Below the pieces are notes generated by a model, which worked only from the letters and a program-made list of their open reading frames with translations, did no database searches and had not been told where the DNA came from. DNA of 64,000 bases from Cohnella ginsengisoli (lineage in GTDB: Bacteria > Bacillota > Bacilli > Paenibacillales > Paenibacillaceae). How positions within the stretch are numbered: the stretch's first letter is position 1; each line of letters begins with the position of its first letter. Position numbers and translations under genes: made by a program. The stretch is from assembly GCF_029525555.1 (NCBI RefSeq), contig NZ_JAPDHZ010000002.1, positions 1,959,868-2,023,867 on the forward strand, read 5' to 3'. Of the stretch, positions 19,614 through 30,069 are shown in pieces.

Positions 19614-20619
19614 ATGGCGACGCTAAAAGCGATAGCCGAGCGGGTCGGCGTATCGATCGCGGCCGTCTCCCGCGTGTTGAACGGGGACGCGACGCTGTCG
19701 ATCGCGGACACCAAGCGCAAGCTCATATTCGATATCGCCGAGGAGATCGGCTACAAGACGCCGCGAGGACGCGCGGTCGCGGCCGCCCGCAAATGCCGGA
19801 TCGGCGTTGTCAGCTGGTACTCGGATCTGGAAGAGATGGCCGATCCCTATTACCTGGCGATCCGGCTCAGCATCGAGCGGGAGTGCCTGACGCGCGGGTT
19901 CGAGATGGCGCGGCTCTATCTCCGGGACGACGGCCTCGCTTCAGACTCGGCTCAAGCGGTCGACGGCGTCATCTCGATCGGACATTTCAGACCGGAGGAT
20001 ATCGCCCGCTTGTCGGCGCTGTCGCACGCCTGCGTCTTCGTCGACTCTTCGCCCGACGAGCGCCGGTTCGACGCCATCGTCATCGACAAGCGCAGAGCCG
20101 TCGACGAGGCGCTCGCGCATCTATACGAGCTGGGACACCGGGAGATCGGCTACATCGGCGCCCGCATCGTCATCGGCGGCCACCACGTTCCCGACGACCG
20201 GGAGAGCGCTTGCCGCGATTGGCTGGAGGCGCGGGGCTTGTACCGGCCCGGGCATATCCGCCTTGGAGAGCGGCTCTGCTCGGAGGAAGGGTATCTGCTC
20301 ATGCGGCAGGCGCTGGAAGCGGACAGCCGCCCCACCGCCTTTTTGATCCAGAACGACTCGATGGCGGCCGGCGCGCTGCGCATGCTGCACGAAGCCGGCG
20401 TGCAGGTCCCGCGCGAAGTCTCTCTTGTCGGCTTCAACGACAACACCATATCCGCGTACCTTGAGCCGCCGCTCACGACCGTCAAGGTTCATGTCGACTA
20501 CATGGGCGAGGCCGCGGTCGGCTTGTTGGCCGACAGGCTCGAGACCCGAAGAGACATTTGCAAAAAAGATCGTCCTCCCGACGCGGCTGGTCGTCCGGGC
20601 AAGCACTTGCGAAATGTAA
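19614..20619 (+). CDS. LacI-family regulator (one +1 frameshift near the C-terminus)
   Basis: The restored protein has 334 residues. Its helix-turn-helix is LKAIAERVGVSIAAVSRVLNG, and the hinge region is KLIFDIAEEIGYKTPRG. A sensor domain follows, with YLYELGHREIGYIG-like and EVSLVGFNDNTISAYLEPPLTTV segments typical of GalR proteins. The break is A6 at 20562-20567. Removing one base gives DICKKIVLPTRLVVRASTC and a stop at 20619, the usual family C-terminus; unedited, the frame runs 60 codons into non-homologous sequence. It is divergent from the YesM kinase (133-base gap) and is followed by a strong terminator. Confidence 0.88.
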
Positions 20620-20637
20620 CTGAAGACGACGCTTCCA

Positions 20638-20670
20638 GACCGCCTCCATTGCCGGAGGCGGTCTTATTTT
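20638..20670 (+). terminator. Intrinsic terminator after the LacI gene
   Basis: GACCGCCTCC and GGAGGCGGTC form a perfect 10-bp stem with a 6-base loop, followed by TTATTTT. It begins 18 bases after the restored LacI stop and supports that stop. Confidence 0.85.
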
Positions 20671-20960
20671 GCGATTTTCCGGCGTTACGTCATGCGAGAT
20701 ATGCACCTAATCTTACTGATATTCCACCCCGTTTGCACCCTATTTTTAGCGCGAGGCGTTTTTTTGGTAAAATTATGTTTGATTTTTTACTAAAATTAAA
20801 CTAAAGTATAGCCATCGACTGGAACCGTTTACAATTGATCGCTGGGAGGGAGAGCCGAAAAGCCCGTTTTAACTCGGATGCACGCCAATCGTCTTCATTC
20901 GCTTCACTGCTTGAATCCCCACCCATCCCATTCCATTCCCTTTTAAGGAGGACTTTCCAC
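20671..20960 (+). promoter_or_regulatory. Promoter region of the tandem-esterase gene
   Basis: This 290-base gap has no supported gene. From about 20755 to 20810 it is AT-rich, with TTTTTGGTAAAA and TTTTTTACTAAAA elements that could hold the promoter, and a TATAGC -10-like hexamer near 20807. A cre-like site follows at 20819. AAGGAGGA at 20945-20952 is the RBS for a TTG start at 20961. Confidence 0.5.
20819..20833. promoter_or_regulatory. cre-like site (CcpA) upstream of the esterase
   Basis: CTGGAACCGTTTACA matches the cre consensus WTGNAANCGNWNNCW at every fixed position except the first. It lies close downstream of the likely promoter, a position where CcpA would block transcription. Binding is inferred. 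Confidence 0.5.
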
Positions 20961-23900
20961 TTGCATACATTCGTTACCCGGTACGGGCGCAGATGGTCGA
21001 TGCTAACGCTGGCCCTGCTCGTACTGATCGGCGTGCTGCCCTTGTCCGCCCAGGCTGCTGCAGACGACGCGCAGCCCCGCTTTTATGTAGACCGCTATTA
21101 TTCCGCCAGCCTCGGCAAAGAAATGACCTATCGCGTCTATCTGCCGGACGGCTACTACAACGGCAACCAGCGCTATCCCGTCGTCTATATGCTGCATGAA
21201 GAAGGTCAATCGAGCCGGCAGTTCGAGGACGACCGCCTTCAGGACAGCCTCGACCAATGGATCGCCGAAGGGACGATTCAGAAAATGATCGTCGTTATGC
21301 CCGATACGAGCGGCGACAGCTGGTTCGTCAACCAGGACGGCGGACGCTGGGAGGACCTGATCGCAAGCGATCTCGTTCCCGTCATCGACCAGCGCTATCC
21401 GACGATCGCCCTGCCCGCCTTCCGGGGCATCAGCGGCGTCTCGATGGGCGGCTTCGGCGCCTTCGTCCTCGGCATGCGGCATCCCGAGCTGTTCGGCTCG
21501 ATCGCCAGCCACATGGGCGCGCTCGACCGCACCGTGGGCGGCCTGCAGCCGCTCGCGCTGATCAAGGGCAAGACGGCCGCCGCGCTTAAAGCCTACCAGT
21601 ACTATCTGGACGGCGGCACGGACGATCCGATGACCTACGCGACGAACTCCACGAACGACATTCACGCCTACTTCCGCGCCAATAATGTCGCGCACGGCTA
21701 TCAGTCGCGTCCGGGCGGTCACGACAAAGCCTACTATCTGACCTATTTGAACCGCTCGTTCATGATGCACAGCGCGAGCTTCGCCAAAGGGCTGCTGAGC
21801 GGCTCCTTCGCCGCGTCGCCGCAGGCCATCAGCGTCGACGACACGAAGGTCAACGTGAGCTTCACCGTCAACCTGAACCGTACATCCGTGGCGAACGCCG
21901 TTTACGAGAATCGCGCCAATAGCGCATTTAATCTGAATGTCAGCCTCAAGGTGAGCGACCCGGGCAGCAACGCCGCGCTGTATACGGCGAATACGAGCCT
22001 GGGCAACGTCGTTCAAAATTCGAGCCTGTCGAGCTTCACGGGCAGCTTCACAGTGCCGGTATCCGCGTTGGGCTCGCTCAAGAGCACGAATCTGACGCTC
22101 GATGCCAAAATCCTCGGCACCTCGTTCACGCTGGGCACGAAGCCGCTGATCCGCGTCGCGCCTACGGGAACGCTGCCTGAAGACCAACAGATCGATCTGC
22201 TTGGCGACTGGCGGTTCACGAAGGATACTTATCCGACCGCCTCGATCAACGGCGCGGACGAAAGTCTGGACACGTCCGGCTGGAGCGTCGTGCAGCCCGG
22301 ACTGGATTGGTGGACGGACGGCTTCGGCGGCTACGCGGGGCTGAACAACTACTACGGAGCTGCCTGGTACGTGAAAAAGTTCGACGTGCCGGCCGACTTC
22401 CCGATGGAAGATCTGACGCTGATGGCCGGCAAAATCGACGATGCGGATATGACGTATATCAATGGCCGCCTGGTCGGCGAGACTGGCTTCAGCAACGGCG
22501 TCTACACGAGCTCGTTTTGGGCGGCGTCGCGCGAATACGCGATCCCTTCCGATCTGCTGCGCCGCGGCGGGACGAATACGATCGCCGTACGGATGTACAA
22601 TCAGAACGGCGGCGGCGGCTGGTATGCCGGACCGATTGGCATCTACACCAAGGCGGCGGCGCAAAAAAGTCAAAAATCTGCCCTCGCAGGTGCCGGCCGA
22701 TGAGATCGCCGGCGCGGTGAAGACGCTGGCGCAGGCGCAGTTCGACGCGATCGGCCGGAAGGACAGCGCCGGTTATGCGGCGACGCTGTCGGCGCAATAT
22801 TTTAACGGCGGCACCGACAAGCTGACGGCCGTCGCGGAGAAGAAGGCCTGGTTCGACGCGTACAAGTCGCTCAAGACGACTGTTCAAAGTCCTTATGTAT
22901 TCGAGCTGGACGGACGGTACCTGTATACGGCGCAGACGACCGTCGTCGGCACGCTGGACGACGGCACTGAAGTGACGGTCCGGCAAGGCAGCGTCTCTCA
23001 ATACTACGCCTTCGAAGACGGCGCGCCCAAAGAGACGGGCGATCAAAAGCTGTTCTACAAAACGTCGTTCTACTCGGAGAGCGCGCAGCGGAACGTGTCG
23101 TTCCGCATCTACCTGCCGCCTTCGTACGCGAGTAACCCCGACAAGCGTTATCCGTCGGTCTACCTGTTCCACCAGTTCAACAGCGACAGCGAATCGTTCG
23201 AGATCGACAAGATCGACCGTGTCCTGAACCAGGGCGTGGCTAACGGCTCCATGAAGGACATGATCGTCGTCATGCCCGACTCCTCCGGCACCAGCTGGTG
23301 GGTCAACGGAAGCGGCGCGAACGGCGTCAAATGGCAGGACATGGTCGTGAAGGATCTCGTGCCGTTCGTCGACGGCCACTACCGCACGATCGACGATGCG
23401 CGGTACAGAGGCACGTCCGGCGTCTCCATGGGCGGCTTCGGCTCCTTTGTCATCGGCCTGAAGTACCCGGACCTTTTCTCCTCGATCGCGAGCCACATGG
23501 GCGCGCTGAGCTTCGCGCAGCAGGGCCAGGATCCGATCGCCATTCTGAAGAGCTATCCGATCGACGCGCTGAAGCGGTACGCGATCTATCTTGACTCCGG
23601 CAATCTGGACGTCTACAAGTTCGACGTACCGGTCAATACGGTGCACAAGTATTTGATGGAAAACGGCGTGCCGCACTACGCGGAGGTTCGGGACGGCGCG
23701 CATGACAGCGTGTTCTACACGAAGTCGATCGACCTGTCGTTCGCGCAGCACAGCCGTCACTTCGCTGCTTCGAACGCACCTGACGGCGTGCTGAAGGGCA
23801 CGCTCGCGATCGCGAAGGACGACAGCAGCAAGACCGTTCAAGCCAAGTATACGGTCGAGGCGACCGAGGCGATCGCCGCCTATGCGGATCATATCCTCGC

Positions 23901-25321
23901 TTCTCCGTATCTCGTCGAAGCCGATCCGCAGCTTGAGATTCCGGTCACGCTGGAAATCTACGACGCCAAGGGCGAGAAGGTCGCAAGCGTCCGCGACCGG
24001 CTGAGCACGCGCGGCGCCGCAGCGCTGAACGATCAATGGACGCTGCCGGAGCTCGACGAGAAGGGCGCCTACGACATCGTCCTCAAGGCGTCGCTGCTCG
24101 ACCGTACGTACGAGCTCGGACGGATCGCATGGAAGCCGGCAGCAGGAAACGGCGATGGCGGCAGCGGCAGCAACGGCGGCAGCGGCGGCGGAAACAACGG
24201 TGGCAGCGGCGGCTCCGGCACGACGCCGACCGATCCCGTGACGACCGCGGGCGAGACCGTGTCCGCGACGGCGGCAATCGTACAGTCCGCGATCGACGGC
24301 AAGACGGATCTGCAGCTGTCCGCCAAGGACGGCAGCAGACTGTCCATTCCTTACGAAAATCTGGCGCAGTTCCAAGCGGCCGCAGGCGCGGAAAAAGTGA
24401 AAGCACTGATCTGGGCAATCAAGCCGGTCTCCGACAACGATCGGGAAGCGCTTCTGCAGCAAGGCGGCGTACAGCTCGGCGGCAGCCTCCGCGCAGCCGG
24501 CGAATTCGTCGACTTATCGCTGACGGCGCAGCTGGAGAACGGCACGACGCTCCCGCTCGGCCAGTCATTCGCCAAGCCGGTGAAGCTCCAATTGAAGGTG
24601 TCCGCCGATGCAGATCCGGAGCTGACGGGCATCTACTATTGGGATGCGAACGGCAAGGCGCAGTACGCGGGCGGCAAATGGAACGCTGCCGCAGGCACCG
24701 TCTCCGCCGACCTCTCCCATTTCAGCAGATACGGAGCGCTGACCTTCTCCAAGACGTTCGGCGATGTGCCTGCCGGCCATTGGGCGAACAGAGCGGTTCA
24801 GGTTCTGTCGGCCAGACAGATCGTCTCGGGCGTCGGCGCAGATCAGTTCGCGCCCGGACGCAGCATCACCCGCGCCGAATTCGCGGCGCTCATCGTTCGC
24901 ACGCTCGGCCTCGAAGCCGACGGCGGCGCGTCCAATCCCTTTGCCGATATCGCGACGGACAGCTGGTACGCGTCGGCTGTCGCCGCCGCCTATCAGCACG
25001 GGATCGTGAAGGGCAAGAGCGACGTCTCCTTCGCGCCGAACGCTACGATCACAAGAGAAGAAATGGCCGTCATGATCTACAATGCGCTGAAGCTGTCCGG
25101 CTCCGGCGAGGAGCTTGACGTCGATACGAACGCGCTGAGCGGGTACGCGGACGCCGGAGCGATTCATGACTGGGCGAAGACGCCGCTGAGCGCGCTCGTG
25201 AAGCTCGGCCTCCTGAAGCGGCAAGTCCGCTGCAAGCATCGCGCCTTCGCAGTCGGCTACGCGCGCCGAAGCGGCGCAAATGCTCTACAACTGGACAAAA
25301 TCGACTAACGCCTTATTCTGA
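20961..25321 (+). CDS. Surface protein with two esterase domains and SLH anchor (two +1 frameshifts)
   Basis: The restored frame encodes about 1452 residues. TTG at 20961 is the start (AAGGAGGA 8 bases upstream), giving a signal peptide ending near AQAAA. Esterase domain 1 (about residues 45-290) has nucleophile motif GVSMGGFG (Ser near 160) and RPGGHDKAYY. Around residues 412-563 lies a GH2-like sugar-binding jelly roll (LLGDWRFTKD, WWTDGFGGYAGLNNYYG, AWYVKKFDVP). Esterase domain 2 (about 675-930) has GVSMGGFG (Ser near 820) and RDGAHDSVFY. A Gly/Ser/Asn linker and three SLH motifs (from about 1262) follow. The frame breaks at A6 22663-22668 and at AA 25216-25217; with both fixed it ends SATRAEAAQMLYNWTKS, a classic SLH terminus. 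Such esterases (family of feruloyl and acetyl-xylan esterases) deacylate polysaccharides; the substrate is unproven. Confidence 0.82.
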
Positions 25322-25327
25322 TGCACG

Positions 25328-25370
25328 AAAGAGACTCCGCCCCCGTCACGCCGGGAGGCGGAGTCTCTTT
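25328..25370. terminator. Bidirectional terminator between convergent genes
   Basis: AAAGAGACTCCGCC and GGCGGAGTCTCTTT form a perfect 14-bp stem with a 15-base loop. It sits between the esterase stop at 25321 and the phosphatase stop at 25389 and can serve both. Confidence 0.9.
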
Positions 25371-25388
25371 GCATGCGGCGCTTGCGGT

Positions 25389-26655
25389 CTATTTGCTCTT
25401 CAGCCCCAGCGCTTGCTTAAGCTTCGTGAACACTTCCGTGTTCTCGTAGATGCCGGTGAAGAGCTGCGCATTGCGGCCCATAGCGGTAATCGGCACGTCG
25501 ACCGCCGTGTGGCCGGAAGTCGTCCAATCAACGACGAAGTTATGGTCGGAGCCGACGATTTGGAACGGTCCGTCTTCCTTGGAGATGCCGTCGCCCGACT
25601 CGTCTTCCGCGTTTGCTTCCTCGATCGAGAAACCGCCGGTCTCGTGGTCGGCGAGCACCAGTACGAGCGTTTCCGGATGCTTCTTGGCGAAGTCCTTGGC
25701 GACCTGGACGGCTTGGTCCAGCTGCTGGCCGGCTTTGATCGTCATCTTGGCGTTGTTCTGGTGAGCGAACTCGTCCGTGCCTTCTTCTTCGACCATCAGG
25801 AAGAAGCCCTTTTTTGTTACTGGACAGCGTGTCGATCGCTTTTTTGGTCATCTCGGGCAGCGAAACGATCGGATTGTAGATGTCGCCTTCGCCTTCGGGC
25901 TTTTGCTGGAACATCTCTTCGTTGGAGAACAGTCCGAGCAGCTTGCCGCCCTTCGCTTTTTGCAGATCCGCCTTGTTCGAGACGTAGCTGTAGCCAAGCG
26001 ATTTGGCCTTGTCGATCAGGTTGCCTTGCGTGCCCTTGCTCTTCTCGGAAGGATCCTCGGCCGGCTCGTCCTGGAACTTGCCCGGGTTGCCCGCAGGGTA
26101 CCAGAAGTCCTCGCCGCCGCCAAGAATGACGTCGATCTTGCTCTTGGTCAAATATTGCAGCGCGATGTCGCTTTGCTTAGAACGGTCTTCGACGTGCGCG
26201 CCGAAAGCCGCGCCGGTAGCGTCGGTGACTTGGCTCGTCGTGACGACGCCCGTCGATTTGCCTTTATCCTTGGCGTATTCCATGATCGTCTTGACCGATT
26301 TTTTGTCGGCGTCCATGCCGATCGCGCCGTTGTAAGTCTTGACGCCGCTGGCATAGGCGGTCGCAGAAGCCGCCGAATCCGTGACCGGCACCGTGGAGCT
26401 CGTATGAATCAAACCGACGTAAGGCATGGCGTCCATCGCCAGATTGCCCTTTTCGCCGACCGTCGCGAGGCGGATGGCGTCGCGTTGCGCTGCGCCCATG
26501 CCGTCTCCGACGAACAGGATGACATTTTGCGTTTGAGGGGATGCCGCGTCCGCGCGGTCCTGCGTTTGAACGGTGACGGCGCTGGCGGTCAGAAGGGCTG
26601 CCGTCATCGTACCGGCCAGCGTAGCTTTGAACACTTTCTTGTCTCGAAGTTTCAT
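25389..26655 (-). CDS. Alkaline phosphatase, secreted (one +1 frameshift)
   Basis: The restored 421-residue protein releases phosphate from monoesters outside the cell. A signal peptide (KATLAGTMTAALLTASAVTVQTQDRADAAS) precedes the PhoA-type core. VILFVGDGMGAAQRDAIRLA holds the first metal Asp, PVTDSAASATAYASG holds the phosphoserine, and VLADHETGGFSIEE and TSGHTAVDVPITAMG hold metal-binding His residues. The break is T6 at 25810-25815; removing one base restores SNKKGFFLMVEEEGTDEFAHQNN, which supplies further metal ligands. The ATG at 26655 has GGAGGGG upstream. I saw no convincing Pho box. Confidence 0.92.
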
Positions 26656-26848
26656 CGTTTCCCCTCCACATTTGGTATACAAGCTTATACTAGAACGTTT
26701 TCGTTAAGCGCGTGTTTTGAATATATGTGCCGAACGTAAAATGCCGTCGATTTTTCAGTTTACAAGAAGCCGGCATTTGCTATAGTAGAGAGTGCGCTTG
26801 CGGCAATCGTCCGCATCGATAGAAGCGATGAACTGAGGGACTGTCGAG

Positions 26849-28777
26849 TTGAACCGAAAACGATGGAAATGGGCAAGCATCGTCGCCGGCGGCGCGGCCG
26901 CGGCCGTCGCCGCGACCGTGTACGCTTTCACGTACACGGGCACGAATATTTATCCGAACAAAGACAAGCATCACGCCATGCTGCGGCTCGAGGACATCGG
27001 CCCCGGCGGCGAATACGGCACGCCGGAAGCGCTCGGCAAGCTGCGTGCGGTGCTGGAGTATATCGAATCCGAAGGCATTCCTTTTCAAATGGCCGTCATC
27101 CCGCGCAGCATCCGCCTGGGAGACGACGGCGTCTGGCAAGAGCGCGGCATCGACGATCCGCAGCCCGATGCCGTCACGCAGTCGCTGGTCCGGCTGCTCA
27201 GGCAAGCCGAGGACAACGGCGGCGCGCTGGGCATGCACGGTTACACCCATCAATATGGAGAAACCGTCATGAAGGGCGACGGACAGAACTCCGGCACCGG
27301 CTACGAATTCAAGGTTCCCGGGGCGTCCGGGACCAAGGATACCGGATACGCGGCCGCTCGCATCGAGAGCAGCCTGGCGGCCTTCGAGAAGGCCGGACTC
27401 CGCCCCGCCTTCTGGGAATCGCCGCATTACCGGGATACGCGCGCGCAGGAGAAGGTGTTCCGCTCCTATGTCGGCATCCTCTACGAGCCGGACCTGTTCT
27501 CCCTCCGTTCCTTCAAGGACATGAACATGTACGAGAGCCGCAATACGTACGGACAGGACAGCCTCGGCTCGGTCTACGTGCCCGCTCCCCTTAGCTATAT
27601 AACGGACGACGCCTCGGTGGACAAGCTGCTTCGAAAGGCGAAAACATACGACGGGCTGGCTTCGCTCTTTTTCCACCCGTTCCTCGAGTTTCCCGCGCTG
27701 GAGCCGGTGACGGGCGCGGACGGCCAGACGCAAATGAAGGACGGCCTGCCGGTCTACCGGTACAAAGAAGACGGCGCGCCATCCAAACTGCACAAGATCG
27801 TAGAGGGGCTTGACCGCGAGGGCTATCGATGGCTGTCGCTGAACGAGGTCGTCCCCTTTACGCCGGCGCAACGAGTGACGCTGCCGCTCGGCACGGCCGC
27901 GGACGACGTGATGACGGGAGACGTGACCGGGAGCGGGCATGCGGACGTCGTCGTGCGCGAGCCGCATCGGATCTCGGTCATCCCGGGCGAATACGGCATG
28001 CCGCGCAACAGGCCCCAGGCGGCGGCCCAGGTCTGGCTCAAGGCCGAGTTTCCGCCGCAAGTACGACTGCTGCTGGCCGATCTGGACGCCGACGGCAAGC
28101 AGGATCTCGTCGCGTACGATTCAGGGACGGGGGCAATTCGCGTCAGCCCGGCAGAGGACGGGCGGTTCGCCGAACCCGTGTCTGCGGGCACGCTGCCGGC
28201 CGGTCTCGATCGGCTGCTGCCCGTCCGGTGGAAGAATGGCAAGATGGCTATGCTGGCGCGCAGCGACGGAAAACTCATCTTGTTTTCTTACAAGGACGGC
28301 CGCTTCGCCGCCTCCGCCGAACGGCTGGCCGCGCTGCCGACGGACGCCGCGCTCTATGCGGGCCGCTTCCTGGACAAGGACCGCGACGACGCGCTATACG
28401 CGTCCGCGTCGGAAGGCGGCTTGTCCATCGTTCGGACGGGAGGGGAAAACTTGTCCGGGCAAGCTCCCGTAGCGGTGACAGGCTTCACCCTGAAAAAAGG
28501 CGAGCAGCTGCTCATCGGCGATACGGACGGCGACGGACTCGACGACCTCGTCGCCTATGCCGCGAAGACCGGCGTCTGGCGCGTATACGCGAACGAAGGC
28601 GGCGGCCGGTTCGAGCCGCTCGACAACGCCTTCGGCCCTTGGGCCGCTTGGCGCGGCCGCATCGGAATCGCCGCCGACTTCGACGGCAACGGCAAGGCCG
28701 ACATCGCCGCTTACGATCCGCGGACGCGCGCGCTCGATCTTTCCCTTTCTTTCCGCAACCCAAGACCGACACCCTAA
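26849..28777 (+). CDS. Membrane-anchored DUF2334 polysaccharide-deacetylase-like protein with FG-GAP repeats
   Basis: This 642-residue protein starts at TTG (GAGGGA upstream) with an N-terminal membrane anchor (WASIVAGGAAAAVAATVYAF). Residues about 40-330 form a DUF2334 domain, related to polysaccharide deacetylases: LRLEDIGPGG, IPFQMAVIPRSI, GALGMHGYTHQYG and FWESPHYRDT supply the Asp/His set expected of a metal site. Residues about 350-640 carry repeated FG-GAP/VCBS calcium-loop motifs (DVTGSGHADVVV, DLDADGKQDLVAY, DTDGDGLDDLVAY, DFDGNGKADIAAY), likely a beta-propeller. It is followed 17 bases later by a family 2 glycosyltransferase, so it may trim or recognise the polymer that enzyme makes. 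Deacetylase activity is inferred. Confidence 0.82.
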   Translation: MNRKRWKWASIVAGGAAAAVAATVYAFTYTGTNIYPNKDKHHAMLRLEDIGPGGEYGTPEALGKLRAVLEYIESEGIPFQMAVIPRSIRLGDDGVWQERGIDDPQPDAVTQSLVRLLRQAEDNGGALGMHGYTHQYGETVMKGDGQNSGTGYEFKVPGASGTKDTGYAAARIESSLAAFEKAGLRPAFWESPHYRDTRAQEKVFRSYVGILYEPDLFSLRSFKDMNMYESRNTYGQDSLGSVYVPAPLSYITDDASVDKLLRKAKTYDGLASLFFHPFLEFPALEPVTGADGQTQMKDGLPVYRYKEDGAPSKLHKIVEGLDREGYRWLSLNEVVPFTPAQRVTLPLGTAADDVMTGDVTGSGHADVVVREPHRISVIPGEYGMPRNRPQAAAQVWLKAEFPPQVRLLLADLDADGKQDLVAYDSGTGAIRVSPAEDGRFAEPVSAGTLPAGLDRLLPVRWKNGKMAMLARSDGKLILFSYKDGRFAASAERLAALPTDAALYAGRFLDKDRDDALYASASEGGLSIVRTGGENLSGQAPVAVTGFTLKKGEQLLIGDTDGDGLDDLVAYAAKTGVWRVYANEGGGRFEPLDNAFGPWAAWRGRIGIAADFDGNGKADIAAYDPRTRALDLSLSFRNPRPTP

Positions 28778-28794
28778 TCCGAGAGGAAATGATC

Positions 28795-30033
28795 ATGCGC
28801 ACCCTGTTTATGCTGCTCGCGGACGCTTGCCAGGTTATTATTTTCGCCGTCACGGCCTACCAGATCTTCATCAGCCTGGCAGGCTTCAGACGGAAGGCCG
28901 ACACAGGCCGCAAACACGCGCCGAACCGATCGTTCGCGATTCTGGTCGCCGCGCACAACGAAGAGAAGGTCATCGGACCGCTGCTGGACAATTTAAACCG
29001 CCTCGACTATCCCAAGGACCTGTACGACGTGTTCGTGGTCGCCGACAACTGCACGGACGGCACGGCGCGGGCCGCCGCGTCGTACGGTTCGACCGTCATG
29101 GAGCGCTTCGACAACGTCCGCATCGGCAAAGGCTACGCGATGGAATGGATGCTGGAGCGGCTCTGGCAGCGCGAGCGCCAATACGACGCCGTCCTCGTCT
29201 TCGACGCGGACAACCTGGTGAGCGCGAGCTTCCTGCGCGAGATGAACGACAAGCTGTCGGACGGGCATCGCGTCATCCAGAGCTACGTCGAGACCAAAAA
29301 TCCTTACGACTCCTGGGTCTCCCTCTCCTACGCGATTACTTATTGGTTCATCAACCGGATGTGGCAGCAAGCCAGGCATAACTGGGGGATGGTGAGCACG
29401 CTCGCCGGCACCGGCATGTGCTTCGAGGCGAAGCTGTTGAAGGAGATGGGCTGGAACGCCACCTCGCTCACCGAAGACGTCGAATTCACCGCGCGCTGCA
29501 TCGAGCGCGAGATCTATCCGACCTGGGCGCCCGACGCCATCGTCTACGACGAGAAGCCGGTCACGCTCGCGAGCTCCGTCCGCCAGCGCCTGCGATGGAT
29601 GCGCGGACATACCGATTGCGCGCGAAGATACATGAAGCCGTTGTTCCTACGCGCCGTCCGCACGCGCAAGTTCTCCCAGTTCGACGCGGTCATGTATCTG
29701 TTCCAGCCGATCCGGTTCCTGTTCGTCGCGGCCGTCTGGGTCATGTCCTACCTCCAGCTCGCCACCCCGCTCTCCGAGCAGATCGCGGTGCTGCGGCTGG
29801 TCCCCGACTGGGCGTGGATCGCCCTCAACGCGGCGCTGTTCCTCCAGTTCCCGCTCGTGATGGCGATCGAGAAGCGGCCGCTGAAGTCCTACCTGGGACT
29901 AATCCTATTCCCCGTCTTTCAGTTCACCTGGTTCCCGATCACGCTCGTCGGGCTGCTTACCTTCAACAAGAAAACCTGGAACCACACGGTTCACACGCGC
30001 GCGATCCGGATCGAAGACATCAACCGGCCATAA
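28795..30033 (+). CDS. Processive family 2 glycosyltransferase, membrane-bound
   Basis: This protein of about 412 residues has one N-terminal membrane helix and a GT2 catalytic domain: ILVAAHNEEKVIGPLL, VFVVADNCTDGTA, LVFDADNLV (the DxD), AGTGMCFEAKLL, SLTEDVEFTARC, and the QxxRW acceptor motif as QRLRWMRGH. Three or four C-terminal membrane helices follow. This set resembles chitin/hyaluronan/PGA-type synthases that polymerise and export a beta-linked polysaccharide. The start at 28795 has GAGAGGA upstream; an ATG two codons earlier is also possible. It sits between the DUF2334 protein and the cyclic-nucleotide-binding CPBP protein in one apparent operon. Confidence 0.88.
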   Translation: MRTLFMLLADACQVIIFAVTAYQIFISLAGFRRKADTGRKHAPNRSFAILVAAHNEEKVIGPLLDNLNRLDYPKDLYDVFVVADNCTDGTARAAASYGSTVMERFDNVRIGKGYAMEWMLERLWQRERQYDAVLVFDADNLVSASFLREMNDKLSDGHRVIQSYVETKNPYDSWVSLSYAITYWFINRMWQQARHNWGMVSTLAGTGMCFEAKLLKEMGWNATSLTEDVEFTARCIEREIYPTWAPDAIVYDEKPVTLASSVRQRLRWMRGHTDCARRYMKPLFLRAVRTRKFSQFDAVMYLFQPIRFLFVAAVWVMSYLQLATPLSEQIAVLRLVPDWAWIALNAALFLQFPLVMAIEKRPLKSYLGLILFPVFQFTWFPITLVGLLTFNKKTWNHTVHTRAIRIEDINRP

Positions 30034-30069
30034 CCGTCCGCTCAAATTGAATATAGGAGCCCTGCACCC

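Noticed and set aside
26656-26848. Pho box upstream of the alkaline phosphatase
   Set aside because: I found only single TTAAGC-like hexamers and no regularly spaced repeat.
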